This document shows positions 18,252 through 26,303 of a stretch of DNA of 64,000 nt, piece after piece (position 1 is the first letter of the stretch; each line of letters starts with the position of its first letter). The position numbers and the translations under genes were made by a program. The notes beneath the pieces are model-generated. The model saw only the letters and a program-made list of their open reading frames with translations, was not told where the DNA came from and made no database searches. The stretch spans positions 310,001-374,000 of the forward strand of contig CAWBHA010000004.1 in NCBI GenBank assembly GCA_963788585.1, in the 5' to 3' direction. This stretch comes from Bog-473 sp963788585 (GTDB lineage Bacteria > Actinomycetota > Acidimicrobiia > Acidimicrobiales > RAAP-2).

Positions 18252-19304
18252 TCAGAGGAGTCCAGCCTTTCTGAGTAGGGCGATCGCCGTTGATCCGTCG
18301 CCCAACTCAGGGATCGTGATGTCGTTGGGTTCAAGTTGCTGGAAGGGCGTTTCGGGCTGAGCCGTCGACACACCGGAGGCGATGGGGTACTCGAAACTGA
18401 TCGAGTGGGCGATGACGCTCTGACCTTGCTTGGAAACGAGGAAGGCCAAAAAACGCTGCGCGGCAGCTTGATGCTGCGAGGTCTTCAGGATCGCCGCGCC
18501 AGAAACGTCGAGGACATAGCCCGGGTCCCTCGGGGCGAAGTACGTGATCGCCGAGTCGATATTGGCGGCACCGATCTCGGCCCGCATCCGATACCAGTAG
18601 TACTGATTCACGACTCCGAAGGCGACCGCACCTCGATTCACCTCGTCCGCGATGGTCTCGTTGTCGGGATAGATATGGCCGGACGCGTTCGAACTGATTC
18701 CCTCGAGCCACTTGATCGTCGCCGGAACGCCGTACGTGCGAGCAACGGAGGTGACGATGGGCTGAAAGTCGGTCTCACCCGCGGCGAACGCCAACTTCCC
18801 CTTGTAACGAGGAGCGGCCAGTTGGAAGACACTCGTTGGTAGTTGGCTCTTTGCAATGAGCTTCGTGTTGTAGATGAGGACGCTCACCCGAGCCGAGACA
18901 CCCACCCATTCGCCCTCGGGCGAGTTGAACTTCGAAGGAGTGTGCGCAAGTGTCGACGCGTCGACCTTGGCCAGGAGACCCTTATCCTGCAGAAACTCGA
19001 GCGCCGGTGAGTTCTCGGTGAAGATCACGTTCGCTGGCGAGTTCTGACCCTCGGTAACGATCTGATCGACCAGCGTGTCTTCATCGTTGTCCCGAACGTT
19101 GACCGTGATTCCGGTAGCCTTCTCGAATGCGGAGACCAACGAATTGGTCGTCTGAACGTGCTGGCCGTTGTAGAGCGTGATCGACTGCCCACCGCCTGAT
19201 GACGAACCACAGCCCGCCAGAACGGAGCTCGTAGCGACCAGGGCAACGGTCGCTGACAGCGTTCCCATCCGAGATCGCGATCGAAGCGAACGAGGCCCTC
19301 TCAT
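18252..19304 (-). CDS. fbpA: Iron ABC transporter substrate-binding lipoprotein
   Basis: A 350-aa binding protein. After a basic start (RGPRSLRSRSRMGTLSATVA) there is a lipobox SVLAGC, so it is a membrane-anchored lipoprotein. The body matches class-II ferric-binding proteins: ITLYNGQHVQTTNSLVSAFE, GITVNVRDNDEDTLVDQI and, near residue 220, a NQYYWYR motif whose adjacent Tyr residues bind iron in FbpA/FutA. The ATG at 19304 overlaps the TGA of the small upstream ORF (ATGA). Confidence 0.87.
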   Translation of the reverse strand: MRGPRSLRSRSRMGTLSATVALVATSSVLAGCGSSSGGGQSITLYNGQHVQTTNSLVSAFEKATGITVNVRDNDEDTLVDQIVTEGQNSPANVIFTENSPALEFLQDKGLLAKVDASTLAHTPSKFNSPEGEWVGVSARVSVLIYNTKLIAKSQLPTSVFQLAAPRYKGKLAFAAGETDFQPIVTSVARTYGVPATIKWLEGISSNASGHIYPDNETIADEVNRGAVAFGVVNQYYWYRMRAEIGAANIDSAITYFAPRDPGYVLDVSGAAILKTSQHQAAAQRFLAFLVSKQGQSVIAHSISFEYPIASGVSTAQPETPFQQLEPNDITIPELGDGSTAIALLRKAGLL

Positions 19305-19438
19305 GCGTTCGTGCCCCGATCCATGCTGTTCACCTCGGCGGACCCGCTGTGGCGCGTCCGTGGGCGCCGACATCCGAGCAAGGGCAGCGCGAGGGACACG
19401 GCGGCAAGCGATATTACGAGGCGTGGCGATGCGGACAT
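19301..19438 (-). CDS. 45-aa lipoprotein-like leader ORF of the iron operon
   Basis: A short ORF with a strong GGAGGG site 7-12 bases before its ATG. It encodes a basic N-terminus, a hydrophobic stretch and a lipobox (LVISLAAVSLALPLLGC), then a short polar tail. Its TGA overlaps the ATG of the binding protein, so ribosomes finishing here can start there. It may be a tiny lipoprotein or only a translational leader. No family is known to me. Confidence 0.55.
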   Translation of the reverse strand: MSASPRLVISLAAVSLALPLLGCRRPRTRHSGSAEVNSMDRGTNA

Positions 19439-19513
19439 GGACGCTCCCTCCACTTCCACTTTTTCGAGGACCGAGACGCCTCCACCACGAGCCGCGGCCG
19501 AAGTTCGGCTCAC

Positions 19514-19542
19514 CTTATATTAGGAACCCCTAACATTGTCAA
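19514..19542 (-). promoter_or_regulatory. Promoter of the iron operon with dyad operator in the spacer
   Basis: On the minus strand TTGACA (19537-19542) and TATAAG (19514-19519) are exactly 17 bases apart, a near-consensus housekeeping promoter. The spacer holds the dyad TTAGGGGTTCCTAA (19520-19533), with TTAGG/CCTAA half sites like those of DtxR/IdeR operators, although the classic 19-bp iron box is not present. A repressor bound here would block RNA polymerase. That it is iron control is inferred from the genes downstream. Confidence 0.65.
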
Positions 19543-19760
19543 TCCCGGTGAAGGCGGGAAGACCGTTCAATATCGCTGCGGCGACGTAGGCGTTCCTCGA
19601 ATCTCCGAGTCGCTTCACAAGGGCGCCCGCCGGTCCGCATCTCGGTCGTCTGACGACGGTCTGCCGCTAGGCAACGAAAGGTGTCAATAACGAGCTTTCG
19701 TCATCTATTTCGAGCGTGTCGCCGTCCGCGGGGACGGTGGCCGCTGTCGACGGATTGGAA

Positions 19761-20270
19761 TCAGGAAGCATTCAAGATCCTTGCCAAATCCCAACGGTGA
19801 TGGAAGGCATCGTGAGCATTGGAGGCCACGACATCGGAGAGCTCCATGGCGCCGCGCTCTGAGTGCAGCATTACGACGCCCGCTGGATCTGCCTCCTCGA
19901 CGGCAGACAGCCAGTTCGTCACCGCGATGCAGAGCGACCAGGTTGCTCCCTGGAGGGCGATCTCGTTGTAATGCCTCGCCTCTCCAAGGAGATCGGGGTC
20001 ATAGGGGACGACGTGTGGATCTGCGCCTCGTGCGACCGCAACAAGCCGTTCCGCCCAGATCCGGGTGTTGTCGGTCATGTGAGCGATGTAGCCGCATACG
20101 TTCCATCCGAGTTCAGAAAGCCGCTCGGTTCCAGTGGCACCCGAGACGACCTGCTCAACAACATCTGGCAAGTCGCGCATCAACGAGATCGAGTCGGTTT
20201 GCCCAATGGTCCAGGTAAACCCGCACTCGCGGCATGGGTCGCCGTAGAGCGGAGCACCCCATTTATCCAC
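19761..20270 (-). CDS. DinB-like protein with N-terminal CxxC
   Basis: A 169-aa protein with a short N-terminal CRECGFTW segment and a DinB/YfiT-like four-helix bundle. Putative metal His residues are in GYIAHMTDNTRIWAERL and near the end in NAHDAFHHRWDLARIL. DinB-like proteins are often thiol-dependent transferases or metal-binding proteins; the reaction here is unknown. The GTG at 20270 lies just after an AGGG. Confidence 0.75.
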   Translation of the reverse strand: MDKWGAPLYGDPCRECGFTWTIGQTDSISLMRDLPDVVEQVVSGATGTERLSELGWNVCGYIAHMTDNTRIWAERLVAVARGADPHVVPYDPDLLGEARHYNEIALQGATWSLCIAVTNWLSAVEEADPAGVVMLHSERGAMELSDVVASNAHDAFHHRWDLARILNAS

Positions 20271-20321
20271 CCCTGAAGTATTTCATTTCGAAGATGAGCA
20301 TCGGATGGCCAGCGATCGACC

Positions 20322-20336
20322 TTAGGTATCCCCTAA
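20322..20336. promoter_or_regulatory. Second TTAGG/CCTAA dyad
   Basis: TTAGGTATCCCCTAA lies between the DinB-like gene and the divergent sigma-factor gene. On the minus strand it reads TGTTAGGGGATACCTAA, close to TGTTAGGGGTTCCTAA in the iron-operon promoter but with one more central base. It may be a second site for the same regulator. Confidence 0.4.
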
Positions 20337-20548
20337 CAGCCGGCACGGGGCGCATTGTCAGTAGGATTCGTGCGCGGAGCAGGCTGACCGACCTGGCTGC
20401 CATTCCGATCCGTTCGGCCCGGACTACCTCGAAAACCGCTCCGCCAGCCACGAGGCCGCCCAACCTGAGTCCGCAATTGGCCTCTCGACGAGTGGTCCGA
20501 GTGGTGCCGGTCGGGAACCGAACTTGGCCTGCCGGACATAGTGAGTGT

Positions 20549-21157
20549 GTGGGACCCGAGCATCCGTCTGACTCCGAGTTCTGGCAGAGGGTTGCGCGAC
20601 ACGACGGCCGGGCCTTTGGACAACTCTTCGATCGCCACGCTCGAGCGGTGTACAACCACTGCTTCCGACGTTCCGCCGAATGGTCGGTCTCCGAAGACCT
20701 CACCAGCGTCGTGTTCCTCGAGGCATGGCGTAGACGTCGAGATGTCCAGCTTTCGGGGGAGTCGATCCTCCCCTGGCTCCTCGGGATCGCAAACAACTGT
20801 CTCCGGAATGCCGAGCGCTCGCGTCGGCGCTATCGCCGGCTCGTGGCGAAGCTGCCAAGGGTTATGGATCACCCGCCAGCAGACATGGAGATCGAAGAAC
20901 GAATCGAAGACGAGCAAGCCATGCGTCAGATCCTCGCCGATCTTCAACAGCTTCGTCATGAGGAACAGGAGGTGATCGCACTGTGTGATTGGGATGGCCT
21001 CTCGACCGCTGAGGCAAGTGTCGCCTTGGGAGTCCCGGTGGGAACTGTGAAGTCCCGGCTCTCAAGGGCACGAGCACAACTACGGGAGCCACAGCAGGTC
21101 GTGCTTGACGCACCGGTGCGCACACCCACCAACGCAGCGGAGGTCACGGACGAATGA
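20549..21157 (+). CDS. ECF-type RNA polymerase sigma factor
   Basis: A 202-aa sigma-70-family factor of the extracytoplasmic-function type. Region 2 is FGQLFDRHARAVYNHCFRRS then SEDLTSVVFLEAWRRRRDV; region 4 is DLQQLRHEEQEVIALCDWDG, with the helix-turn-helix ending in GTVKSRLSRARAQLRE. I take the GTG at 20549, just before the conserved part; the frame is open upstream, but those residues do not look like protein. The stop overlaps the ATG of the next gene (ATGA). Confidence 0.88.
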   Translation: MGPEHPSDSEFWQRVARHDGRAFGQLFDRHARAVYNHCFRRSAEWSVSEDLTSVVFLEAWRRRRDVQLSGESILPWLLGIANNCLRNAERSRRRYRRLVAKLPRVMDHPPADMEIEERIEDEQAMRQILADLQQLRHEEQEVIALCDWDGLSTAEASVALGVPVGTVKSRLSRARAQLREPQQVVLDAPVRTPTNAAEVTDE

Positions 21158-21864
21158 CCAGAGTTCAAGTGCCACAGGAGAGGTCGCTTCCGGCTGGACG
21201 CCATGCCGCGGCGCGATCTCAGTTGGAACATTACGCAACGAGTTGGCGAGAGCGACTCGGTCGCCGTTGGCACCACCTAGGAGTTGTCATCGGCCTGGGG
21301 ATCGGTCTCTCTGTTGCAGGCGGAGCAGCCGCCGGCACGATTTACCTCACCAAAGGGTCCATTCCCACGGTCAACGGCCAACTCGACACCCGGCGGGCGC
21401 CTGACTTCATCCGCATCGCGGCGGGTGGAGTGACGGGGTACGTGCCCCGCGCCTACATTCTCCCGCCAGAGCCGAACAAACCAGCGAGTTCGCTCCTGCA
21501 ATCCGTTGCGCCTGTCTACGGCTCCGACCTCAAAAAGCTGATCGGGCACATGTACCCCGATGTCGGCTTCGTTCCCCTCGGCATGAGTCCAGTCGATGAA
21601 CCCTGTCTTCCAGGTTGGGTAACAGAGAACGGGACGACCAGCACCACCCCATGTCCCAGCGTGACCGAAACAGTGCCCGACGTGGTTGGGTGGTCGACGC
21701 CGGCCGCCATGGCTGCCATGTCGCAGACAGGCCTCTCAGCGATCCCCGAAAACGCGCACTCACCGACAGTTCCTGCTGGTCACGTGATTCGTACCTCACT
21801 CGCTCCGGGTTCGAGAGTTCCGGCTCGGTCGCAGATCTTCGTTTTCAACTCACTTGGTCCGTGA
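21154..21864 (+). CDS. Membrane-anchored PASTA-domain protein, partner of the sigma factor
   Basis: A 236-aa protein. An Arg-rich cytoplasmic N-terminus of about 45 aa is followed by one membrane helix (LGVVIGLGIGLSVAGGAAAG), an extracytoplasmic domain, and a C-terminal PASTA-like repeat (VPDVVGWSTPAAMAAMSQTG to SRVPARSQIFVFNS). PASTA domains bind peptidoglycan fragments in other proteins. It is translationally coupled to the sigma gene, the usual place for an anti-sigma factor, but no zinc-binding anti-sigma HxxxCxxC motif is seen. Confidence 0.7.
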   Translation: MTRVQVPQERSLPAGRHAAARSQLEHYATSWRERLGRRWHHLGVVIGLGIGLSVAGGAAAGTIYLTKGSIPTVNGQLDTRRAPDFIRIAAGGVTGYVPRAYILPPEPNKPASSLLQSVAPVYGSDLKKLIGHMYPDVGFVPLGMSPVDEPCLPGWVTENGTTSTTPCPSVTETVPDVVGWSTPAAMAAMSQTGLSAIPENAHSPTVPAGHVIRTSLAPGSRVPARSQIFVFNSLGP

Positions 21865-22034
21865 GCCGACGTGACGTGGCCGGAGGGCAAAATAAGGCAT
21901 GACCCAGGGTGTCCCCCTATCGCCAGGGACAGGGTTCCAGCGTGCGAAACAACCGGGAGGGCCGAACCAACTCCGAGCGAGATGGGTCAAACTTGATGGA
22001 CGGGGACACAAGAGGTGAAACAAGGAGGAGCTAA

Positions 22035-22499
22035 GTGTCCTTCAGGAGATTGACGGCGCTTCTGTTGATTGGTGTTTTTTCGACTGTCGTCTGTCCTCTG
22101 TCGGGTGCCTCCGCGGCAACCTCCAACCAGAGGACTCATAGCCTTCCGCTACCAAGCGATGGATGGAAGCCGGGAGAGCGAGCGATGGAGGCCGTTTCCT
22201 CCGCACGATTCCACGCCACCCTCACTCATTCGGGGCCCTGCACGGCGGCTGGATTGCTCGGCTATCTGTGGCCCGCTGGATACCGGGTCCGATTCCATCC
22301 GACAGTCTTGCTCGACCCGACAGGCAGGATCGTGGCGCATCAGGGCCAGTACGTCACAGTTGGCGGCGGAATCGTCGGTACCGCTTCGGGGCCAAGCGCA
22401 GCACGCTGTTATAAGGAAGGCACCGTGTTTGCGATTCAGAGTCCAGTCCAGGTGGGCAGACCGGGGCTGCTTCCGGTAGGAACTTCCTCTTCGCCTTGA
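22035..22499 (+). CDS. Small secreted protein of unknown function
   Basis: A 154-aa exported protein: signal peptide (LTALLLIGVFSTVVCPLSGA), then a compact domain containing two Cys (HSGPCTAAG; ARCYKEGTVF) that may pair. HPTVLLDPTGRIVAHQGQYV suggests a small beta-rich fold. No family recognised. The GTG at 22035 has a strong GGAGGAG site. It lies 170 bases after the PASTA gene on the same strand. Confidence 0.65.
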   Translation: MSFRRLTALLLIGVFSTVVCPLSGASAATSNQRTHSLPLPSDGWKPGERAMEAVSSARFHATLTHSGPCTAAGLLGYLWPAGYRVRFHPTVLLDPTGRIVAHQGQYVTVGGGIVGTASGPSAARCYKEGTVFAIQSPVQVGRPGLLPVGTSSSP

Positions 22500-22952
22500 G
22501 CGTCGATCTGCACGCTATCGAGATAGCTGGTGCCCCTATCTGCCCGGAGCGGAGTGACTTCGAGAGGCGGCAGCCCCAGACCCCGAAGAGGGCTCGGCCT
22601 ATCTAAATTCATGAACTGCACTTCCACTACCAAAGACCATGGTGATGGCTTGTCGAACCCGCATGAGGCACAGGCAGAAAAGGAGAACCCCTTGGAGGGA
22701 TTGCGCTTCTCGATGGCGACTTCAAGGCCCCGTTCGCCTAGTCGGATCCGCTCGTCGGATGACAGAGCGACACCTCGTCACTATCCGACGATGTGAGACG
22801 ATCAGTTGTGCGCGGGCCCGAAGATCAACACCCTCAGCCAGGGGAACCAGCTCAGCCGCTGCAGCACCAGCCACCTTGGGAGCGGCTGCGACCTGACTGG
22901 CGTACTCGTCCTCTTGGCCCGTAGACCCAGGTCAGGCCATATGCGCTGTCCA
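22500..22952. other. Intergenic stretch with one inverted repeat
   Basis: No convincing gene. At 22752-22791, TCGTCGGAT and ATCCGACGA form a perfect 9-bp inverted repeat around a 22-base loop. It could be a terminator-like hairpin or a protein site. Confidence 0.4.
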
Positions 22953-23348
22953 TCATCGATCTCGATAGATGAGGAGCCCGATCAAAAATGCCGCTGCTCC
23001 CACCAAGCAGAAGAGGAAGAAGGGCCATGCCGAACTTCCGGTTGCCGTAGCAATGACAACTCCACCGATGGCCACGAGGACCATGACGTTTCCGGTGAGC
23101 GCGGTGGCTCGCAGTCCAATGCTGGCTTGACGTTCGTCTGGCCTGGAACCGAACAGCGCTCCAACGTCGGTGTCCTTTCCGCCGAGAAAGTAGTACCCGC
23201 CCGCAGCGATAACCGTCACAAGCTCGACGGCGAGGGCGGCCCCCCAACCGGTTCCGATCCAGGCACCGAGGGCAATGGCGGAGCCGAGAACAACAGTGAC
23301 CACTGGCGCTACGAGCCGCGGATGCCGTGGATTCCTCGTCGTCATCAT
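22953..23348 (-). CDS. Membrane protein with four helices, partner of HTH regulator
   Basis: A 131-aa membrane protein with four hydrophobic segments (VVTVVLGSAIALGAWIGTGW; VTVIAAGGYYFLGG; NVMVLVAIGGVVIATATG; FFLFCLVGAAAFLIGLLIY). The loop RPDERQASIGLRA is seen in small membrane proteins paired with Xre regulators (DUF2178-like). Its ATG overlaps the stop of the regulator gene (ATGA), so the pair is one unit. Confidence 0.7.
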   Translation of the reverse strand: MMTTRNPRHPRLVAPVVTVVLGSAIALGAWIGTGWGAALAVELVTVIAAGGYYFLGGKDTDVGALFGSRPDERQASIGLRATALTGNVMVLVAIGGVVIATATGSSAWPFFLFCLVGAAAFLIGLLIYRDR

Positions 23349-23551
23349 TTGCGTGCCTCCTGGGATGCATCGAACATCTCATCGACCTTCGAGTCGAAGA
23401 ATCTGGCGATTTGAAACGCCAAGGGGAGCGAAGGAGAGTATCGACCGCTCTCAATAGAAATGACCGTTTGGCGTGAGACACCGAGGGCTGATGCGAGGTC
23501 CGCTTGAGACAACCCGCGATGAGAACGCATCTCACGAACTCTGTTCTTCAC
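23345..23551 (-). CDS. Xre-family HTH regulator (short)
   Basis: A 68-aa protein that is almost entirely a Cro/C1-type helix-turn-helix: MRSHRGLSQADLASALGVSR then QTVISIESGRYSPSLPLAFQ. It ends in KVDEMFDASQEARK, typical of the YozG/YgzD group paired with small membrane proteins. The ATG has GGGT/AAAGG upstream near 23553-23570. It probably represses its own operon. Confidence 0.88.
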   Translation of the reverse strand: MKNRVREMRSHRGLSQADLASALGVSRQTVISIESGRYSPSLPLAFQIARFFDSKVDEMFDASQEARK

Positions 23552-23615
23552 AGGGTAAAGGTAACTTGACTACCCATCCATGTCAAGCGACCTTTACTGC
23601 CACAGTTCGATGCTC

Positions 23616-24674
23616 CTATGGGCTGTCAAGCCCTAGTTTGTCGTGAGGTAAGAGGCTGAACACCTCTCGGGCGACGTAGCGCTTGAGGCATCGGACCGCC
23701 TCCTTCTTTGTCAGTCCCTCTTTCTTGCGTCGGTCGATGTACTCGGCGGTTCGAGGGTCGTAGACCATCCGAGTGAGCACGATGTGCCAGAGGGCCGAGT
23801 TGGCCTGGCGATCACCGCTGCGGTTGAGGCGGTGCCGCTCGTTCTTGCCGCTGCTGGCATCGAGTGGTGATGCGCCACAGAGGTGGGCGAAGGCGGCCTC
23901 GTTGCGCAGTCTGCCGGGATTGTCGCCGGCCGCGACGAGAAGAGCCGACGCGGCGTCGGTTCCGATGCCGAGCGTGGCCACCAGCTCGGGCGCGGTCTCT
24001 TTGACCAAGGGTTTGAGGATGGCGTCGATCTCGGTGATCTCCTCCTCGAGGGTGATGGCCCGGCGGGCCAACATGCGGAGGCTGAACTTGGTCAGCGAGA
24101 CGATGTCGCGTTTGGTCCCGGGCCGATAGGAAGAAGCGCGCTCGAGGAGTTTGAACACGCTCAGGCCCCGGAGCTCGGCCCGGATGGAATCGGGGGCGGT
24201 CGAGACCAGGTTGCGCATCTGGTTGAGCGCTTGGGTTCGACCCTTGCGTGCCGAGGACCGAGCCACCCGCAAAACCCGCATGGATTCGACGTTTCCGTCC
24301 CTGGTCTTGGCCTCACCCGAGGCGTCACCCGAGAGGGCGGCACGAGCAGCCGAGATGGCGTCTTGGGGATCAGACTTGCCCTTGAGCCGCCGGCGCTGTC
24401 GGTTGGGGCGGTCGACTTCCACGACGCGGACCCGCTCGGCTTGGAGGTGGCGGGTGAGCCCGGCTCCATAGGAACCGGTCCCTTCGATGCCGACCAGCTC
24501 GACGGGGCCGAAGTCGCTCAGCCAGCCCAACAGCTTCTTGTAGCCGCGCTCGGTGGTGGCGAAGCTCTCGACGCCGAGCAGGGTGCCCCGCTCGTCCAAA
24601 GCCGCAGCTACATGGACGTCGAGGTGTGTATCTACCCCGCCGGTGATTCTCCGTGCCAAAGTGGTCACTGTCAT
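23616..24674 (-). CDS. IS110-family transposase (DEDD recombinase)
   Basis: A 352-aa recombinase. The N-terminal RuvC-like domain has the DEDD residues: Asp in GGVDTHLDVH, Glu in GIEGTGSYG and the Asp pair in GKSDPQDAISA. The C-terminal transposase_20 domain has LGIGTDAASALLVAAGD and GASPLDASSGKNERHRLNRS with the catalytic Ser. The gene appears intact. In IS110 elements this protein works with a structured bridge RNA. The ATG at 24674 is preferred because upstream codons do not match the family. Confidence 0.93.
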   Translation of the reverse strand: MTVTTLARRITGGVDTHLDVHVAAALDERGTLLGVESFATTERGYKKLLGWLSDFGPVELVGIEGTGSYGAGLTRHLQAERVRVVEVDRPNRQRRRLKGKSDPQDAISAARAALSGDASGEAKTRDGNVESMRVLRVARSSARKGRTQALNQMRNLVSTAPDSIRAELRGLSVFKLLERASSYRPGTKRDIVSLTKFSLRMLARRAITLEEEITEIDAILKPLVKETAPELVATLGIGTDAASALLVAAGDNPGRLRNEAAFAHLCGASPLDASSGKNERHRLNRSGDRQANSALWHIVLTRMVYDPRTAEYIDRRKKEGLTKKEAVRCLKRYVAREVFSLLPHDKLGLDSP

Positions 24675-24792
24675 CCCTTCGTTGGTTTGGGTTGGGGTGA
24701 CACCGCACCGAGCGGAACGACGGACAGGACAGCGACGGGCCCGTTTCAGGCAGGCTCCTATGAGGTCACTCCGTCCGACCGGTTGGTGTCGA

Positions 24793-24886
24793 GTGGGTGA
24801 CCGGGCCAGGCCGACGGATCGAACTAAAGACAGTCCCAAAGGACGTCAGCCGGTTTTCTAGAGTCAGACCTGGCCTGGGCACCCAC
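24793..24886 (-). ncRNA. Candidate IS110 bridge RNA segment
   Basis: Upstream of the transposase start, two 7-bp helices pair across about 60 bases: GTGGGTG (24793-24799) with CACCCAC (24880-24886), and GGCCAGG (24804-24810) with CCTGGCC (24869-24875), separated by an internal loop. A smaller GTCC-CAAA-GGAC hairpin lies inside. IS110-group elements are known to encode a bridge RNA on this side. ATCGAACT (24818-24825) in the loop is the complement of AGTTCGAT at 23604-23611 beside the other end. The exact ends and expression are unknown. Confidence 0.4.
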
Positions 24887-25120
24887 CCACACGCTGACCA
24901 ATCCATTCGCCGAAGTGGTGGATCACTCAGCGGCCACCTCAATCCTCGCTGCCGGGTCGGAGTGACACTTGCGGCATGTCTGTTGTCCTCGGGGTGAGGG
25001 CATTGAACGCTGGTATCTTGCGGTTTGTTCATCAAGAGTGACCTGAGGGACCTGGCCCATCGACGGTCCGGCAGCCGGCTTCGGCACGGTGCCAATGCCA
25101 GGACCGATGAGGAGGCCGTT

Positions 25121-25705
25121 ATGACCCGCAGATCAAGCGACCAGCTCCAACCCGTCTCTAGTGTGCGGTATCGGGAGGCGACAGAGCATGATGCTGGCGC
25201 GATTGCGGCGCTACACGCTGACAGTTGGCGGCGTCACTATCGAGGCGCGTACCTGGACGCTTACCTCGACGGCGACATCGCTACAGAACGGCTGGAGGTC
25301 TGGACGAGTCGGCTCGCACCACCAAGGCTGAATCAGTACACGGTGTGCGCCGATGCGAACGGTGAGGTCATCGCCTTTGCTCACACGCTGTTTGGCCATG
25401 ATCCGGAATGGGGAGCCCTTCTTGACAATCTGCATGTCCGAAGCAACCTGAAAGGGGAAGGGATCGGCACGCAGTTGCTTTCACGAGCGGCCCAAGAGCT
25501 CATTCGACAGCGGCCGTTCGAGCCCCTTTACCTGTGGGTCCTCGACCAGAACACGGCGGCGCGGTCCTTCTATGACGCTCGTGGGGGCACCAGAGTGGAG
25601 ACCACACCGCGTGGGCCATTCCCAGGGGGCGGCATGGCACTTGGACACAGGTACTTCTGGTCAGATCCGTCTCAGCTCATCACGGGAGCACCCGATCCCC
25701 GCTGA
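25121..25705 (+). CDS. GNAT-family N-acetyltransferase
   Basis: A 194-aa acetyltransferase. RYREATEHDAGAIAALHADS starts the fold; the acetyl-CoA loop is in LHVRSNLKGEGIGTQLLSRA (R-x-x-G-x-G/A pattern with Lys-Gly-Glu-Gly), followed by LWVLDQNTAARSFYDARGGT. The acceptor is unknown. The ATG at 25121 has a GAGGAGG site. It lies directly beyond the IS110 element. Confidence 0.88.
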   Translation: MTRRSSDQLQPVSSVRYREATEHDAGAIAALHADSWRRHYRGAYLDAYLDGDIATERLEVWTSRLAPPRLNQYTVCADANGEVIAFAHTLFGHDPEWGALLDNLHVRSNLKGEGIGTQLLSRAAQELIRQRPFEPLYLWVLDQNTAARSFYDARGGTRVETTPRGPFPGGGMALGHRYFWSDPSQLITGAPDPR

Positions 25706-25775
25706 CCGACTCCCCCTATGCTGACTCGACCAGAAGGGTGCCGCCATACCGGTTCACCCATGAGACGATTTTGAC

Positions 25776-26078
25776 GTGAAGAATCGGGCAGATGCGCGCC
25801 CGGCGCGGATACTCATCGTCATTGGCTCTGCATTGGCCTTTGGGGCGGTGGGCCTGCTTTGGATCCGCGTGACCGGGCAGTGGGGAGGCGGAGCAAACTG
25901 CGAAGGACCACCACCTCTTCCCGATCATCGAGGCGGCCTCGCCTGTGTCAGCTACCCGCCGCACTGGGGTTGGGTGGTCCTCGGGGTCGTCGCGGGCGCT
26001 GCGTTTGGATGCGTCGTCGCGAGAGCCGCATTCAAGCTGTTGGGGCTGGCTGGACGACGCTCGGGGCGCCGTCCCTGA
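25776..26078 (+). CDS. Small two-helix membrane protein
   Basis: A 100-aa protein with two membrane segments (ILIVIGSALAFGAVGLLWI and WGWVVLGVVAGAAFGCVVA) and a short loop with two Cys (ANCEGPPPLP; GLACVSYPPHW) that may form a disulfide outside the cell. Basic ends face the cytoplasm. No family recognised. The GTG start has a weak site. Confidence 0.55.
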   Translation: MKNRADARPARILIVIGSALAFGAVGLLWIRVTGQWGGGANCEGPPPLPDHRGGLACVSYPPHWGWVVLGVVAGAAFGCVVARAAFKLLGLAGRRSGRRP

Positions 26079-26141
26079 TCGCCGAGGCGGTTGGCCCATA
26101 CCACCAAGGGCACCGCATTTCGCAGACACCGGACTCAGACT

Positions 26142-26195
26142 TCACGGGACGTGGATTCAAATGCTTTCATCACGGGACGGGGTTCCAAATGCCTT
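26142..26195 (+). repeat. Imperfect tandem repeat, two copies, 28-base period
   Basis: The 25-26-base units starting at 26142 and 26170 share TCACGGGACG, then TTC-AAATGC. They lie between two small membrane-protein genes. Confidence 0.6.
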
Positions 26196-26303
26196 CCTCC
26201 TGGCGAGATTCAGCTGCGATGTTCGAACACTTCTGGGCGTTCTGTTCACTTCGAGTCTCGCCGCCTCATTCATGAGAGGGTCTGGCGACTGAAGGAGATC
26301 AGG

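Larger units (their letters stand above)
23612..24890 (-). mobile_element. IS110-family insertion sequence
   Basis: The element comprises the transposase gene and a non-coding 5' end. IS110 elements lack terminal inverted repeats, so the ends are approximate. I place the 3' side near the transposase stop and the 5' side beyond the paired helices that end at 24886. GCTCCTATG occurs at 23612-23620 and again at 24754-24762. The element separates the HTH gene from a GNAT gene. Confidence 0.65.

Noticed and set aside
19520..19533. Classic 19-bp iron box
   Set aside because: Half sites agree, but the spacer is 4 bases rather than 9; kept only as a DtxR-like candidate.
22035..22479. Alternative plus-strand ORFs in other frames over the secreted protein
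   Set aside because: No signal peptide or ribosome site; the 22035 frame has both.
23616..24839. Longer transposase start at 24839
   Set aside because: Upstream residues do not fit IS110 proteins; the ATG at 24674 does.
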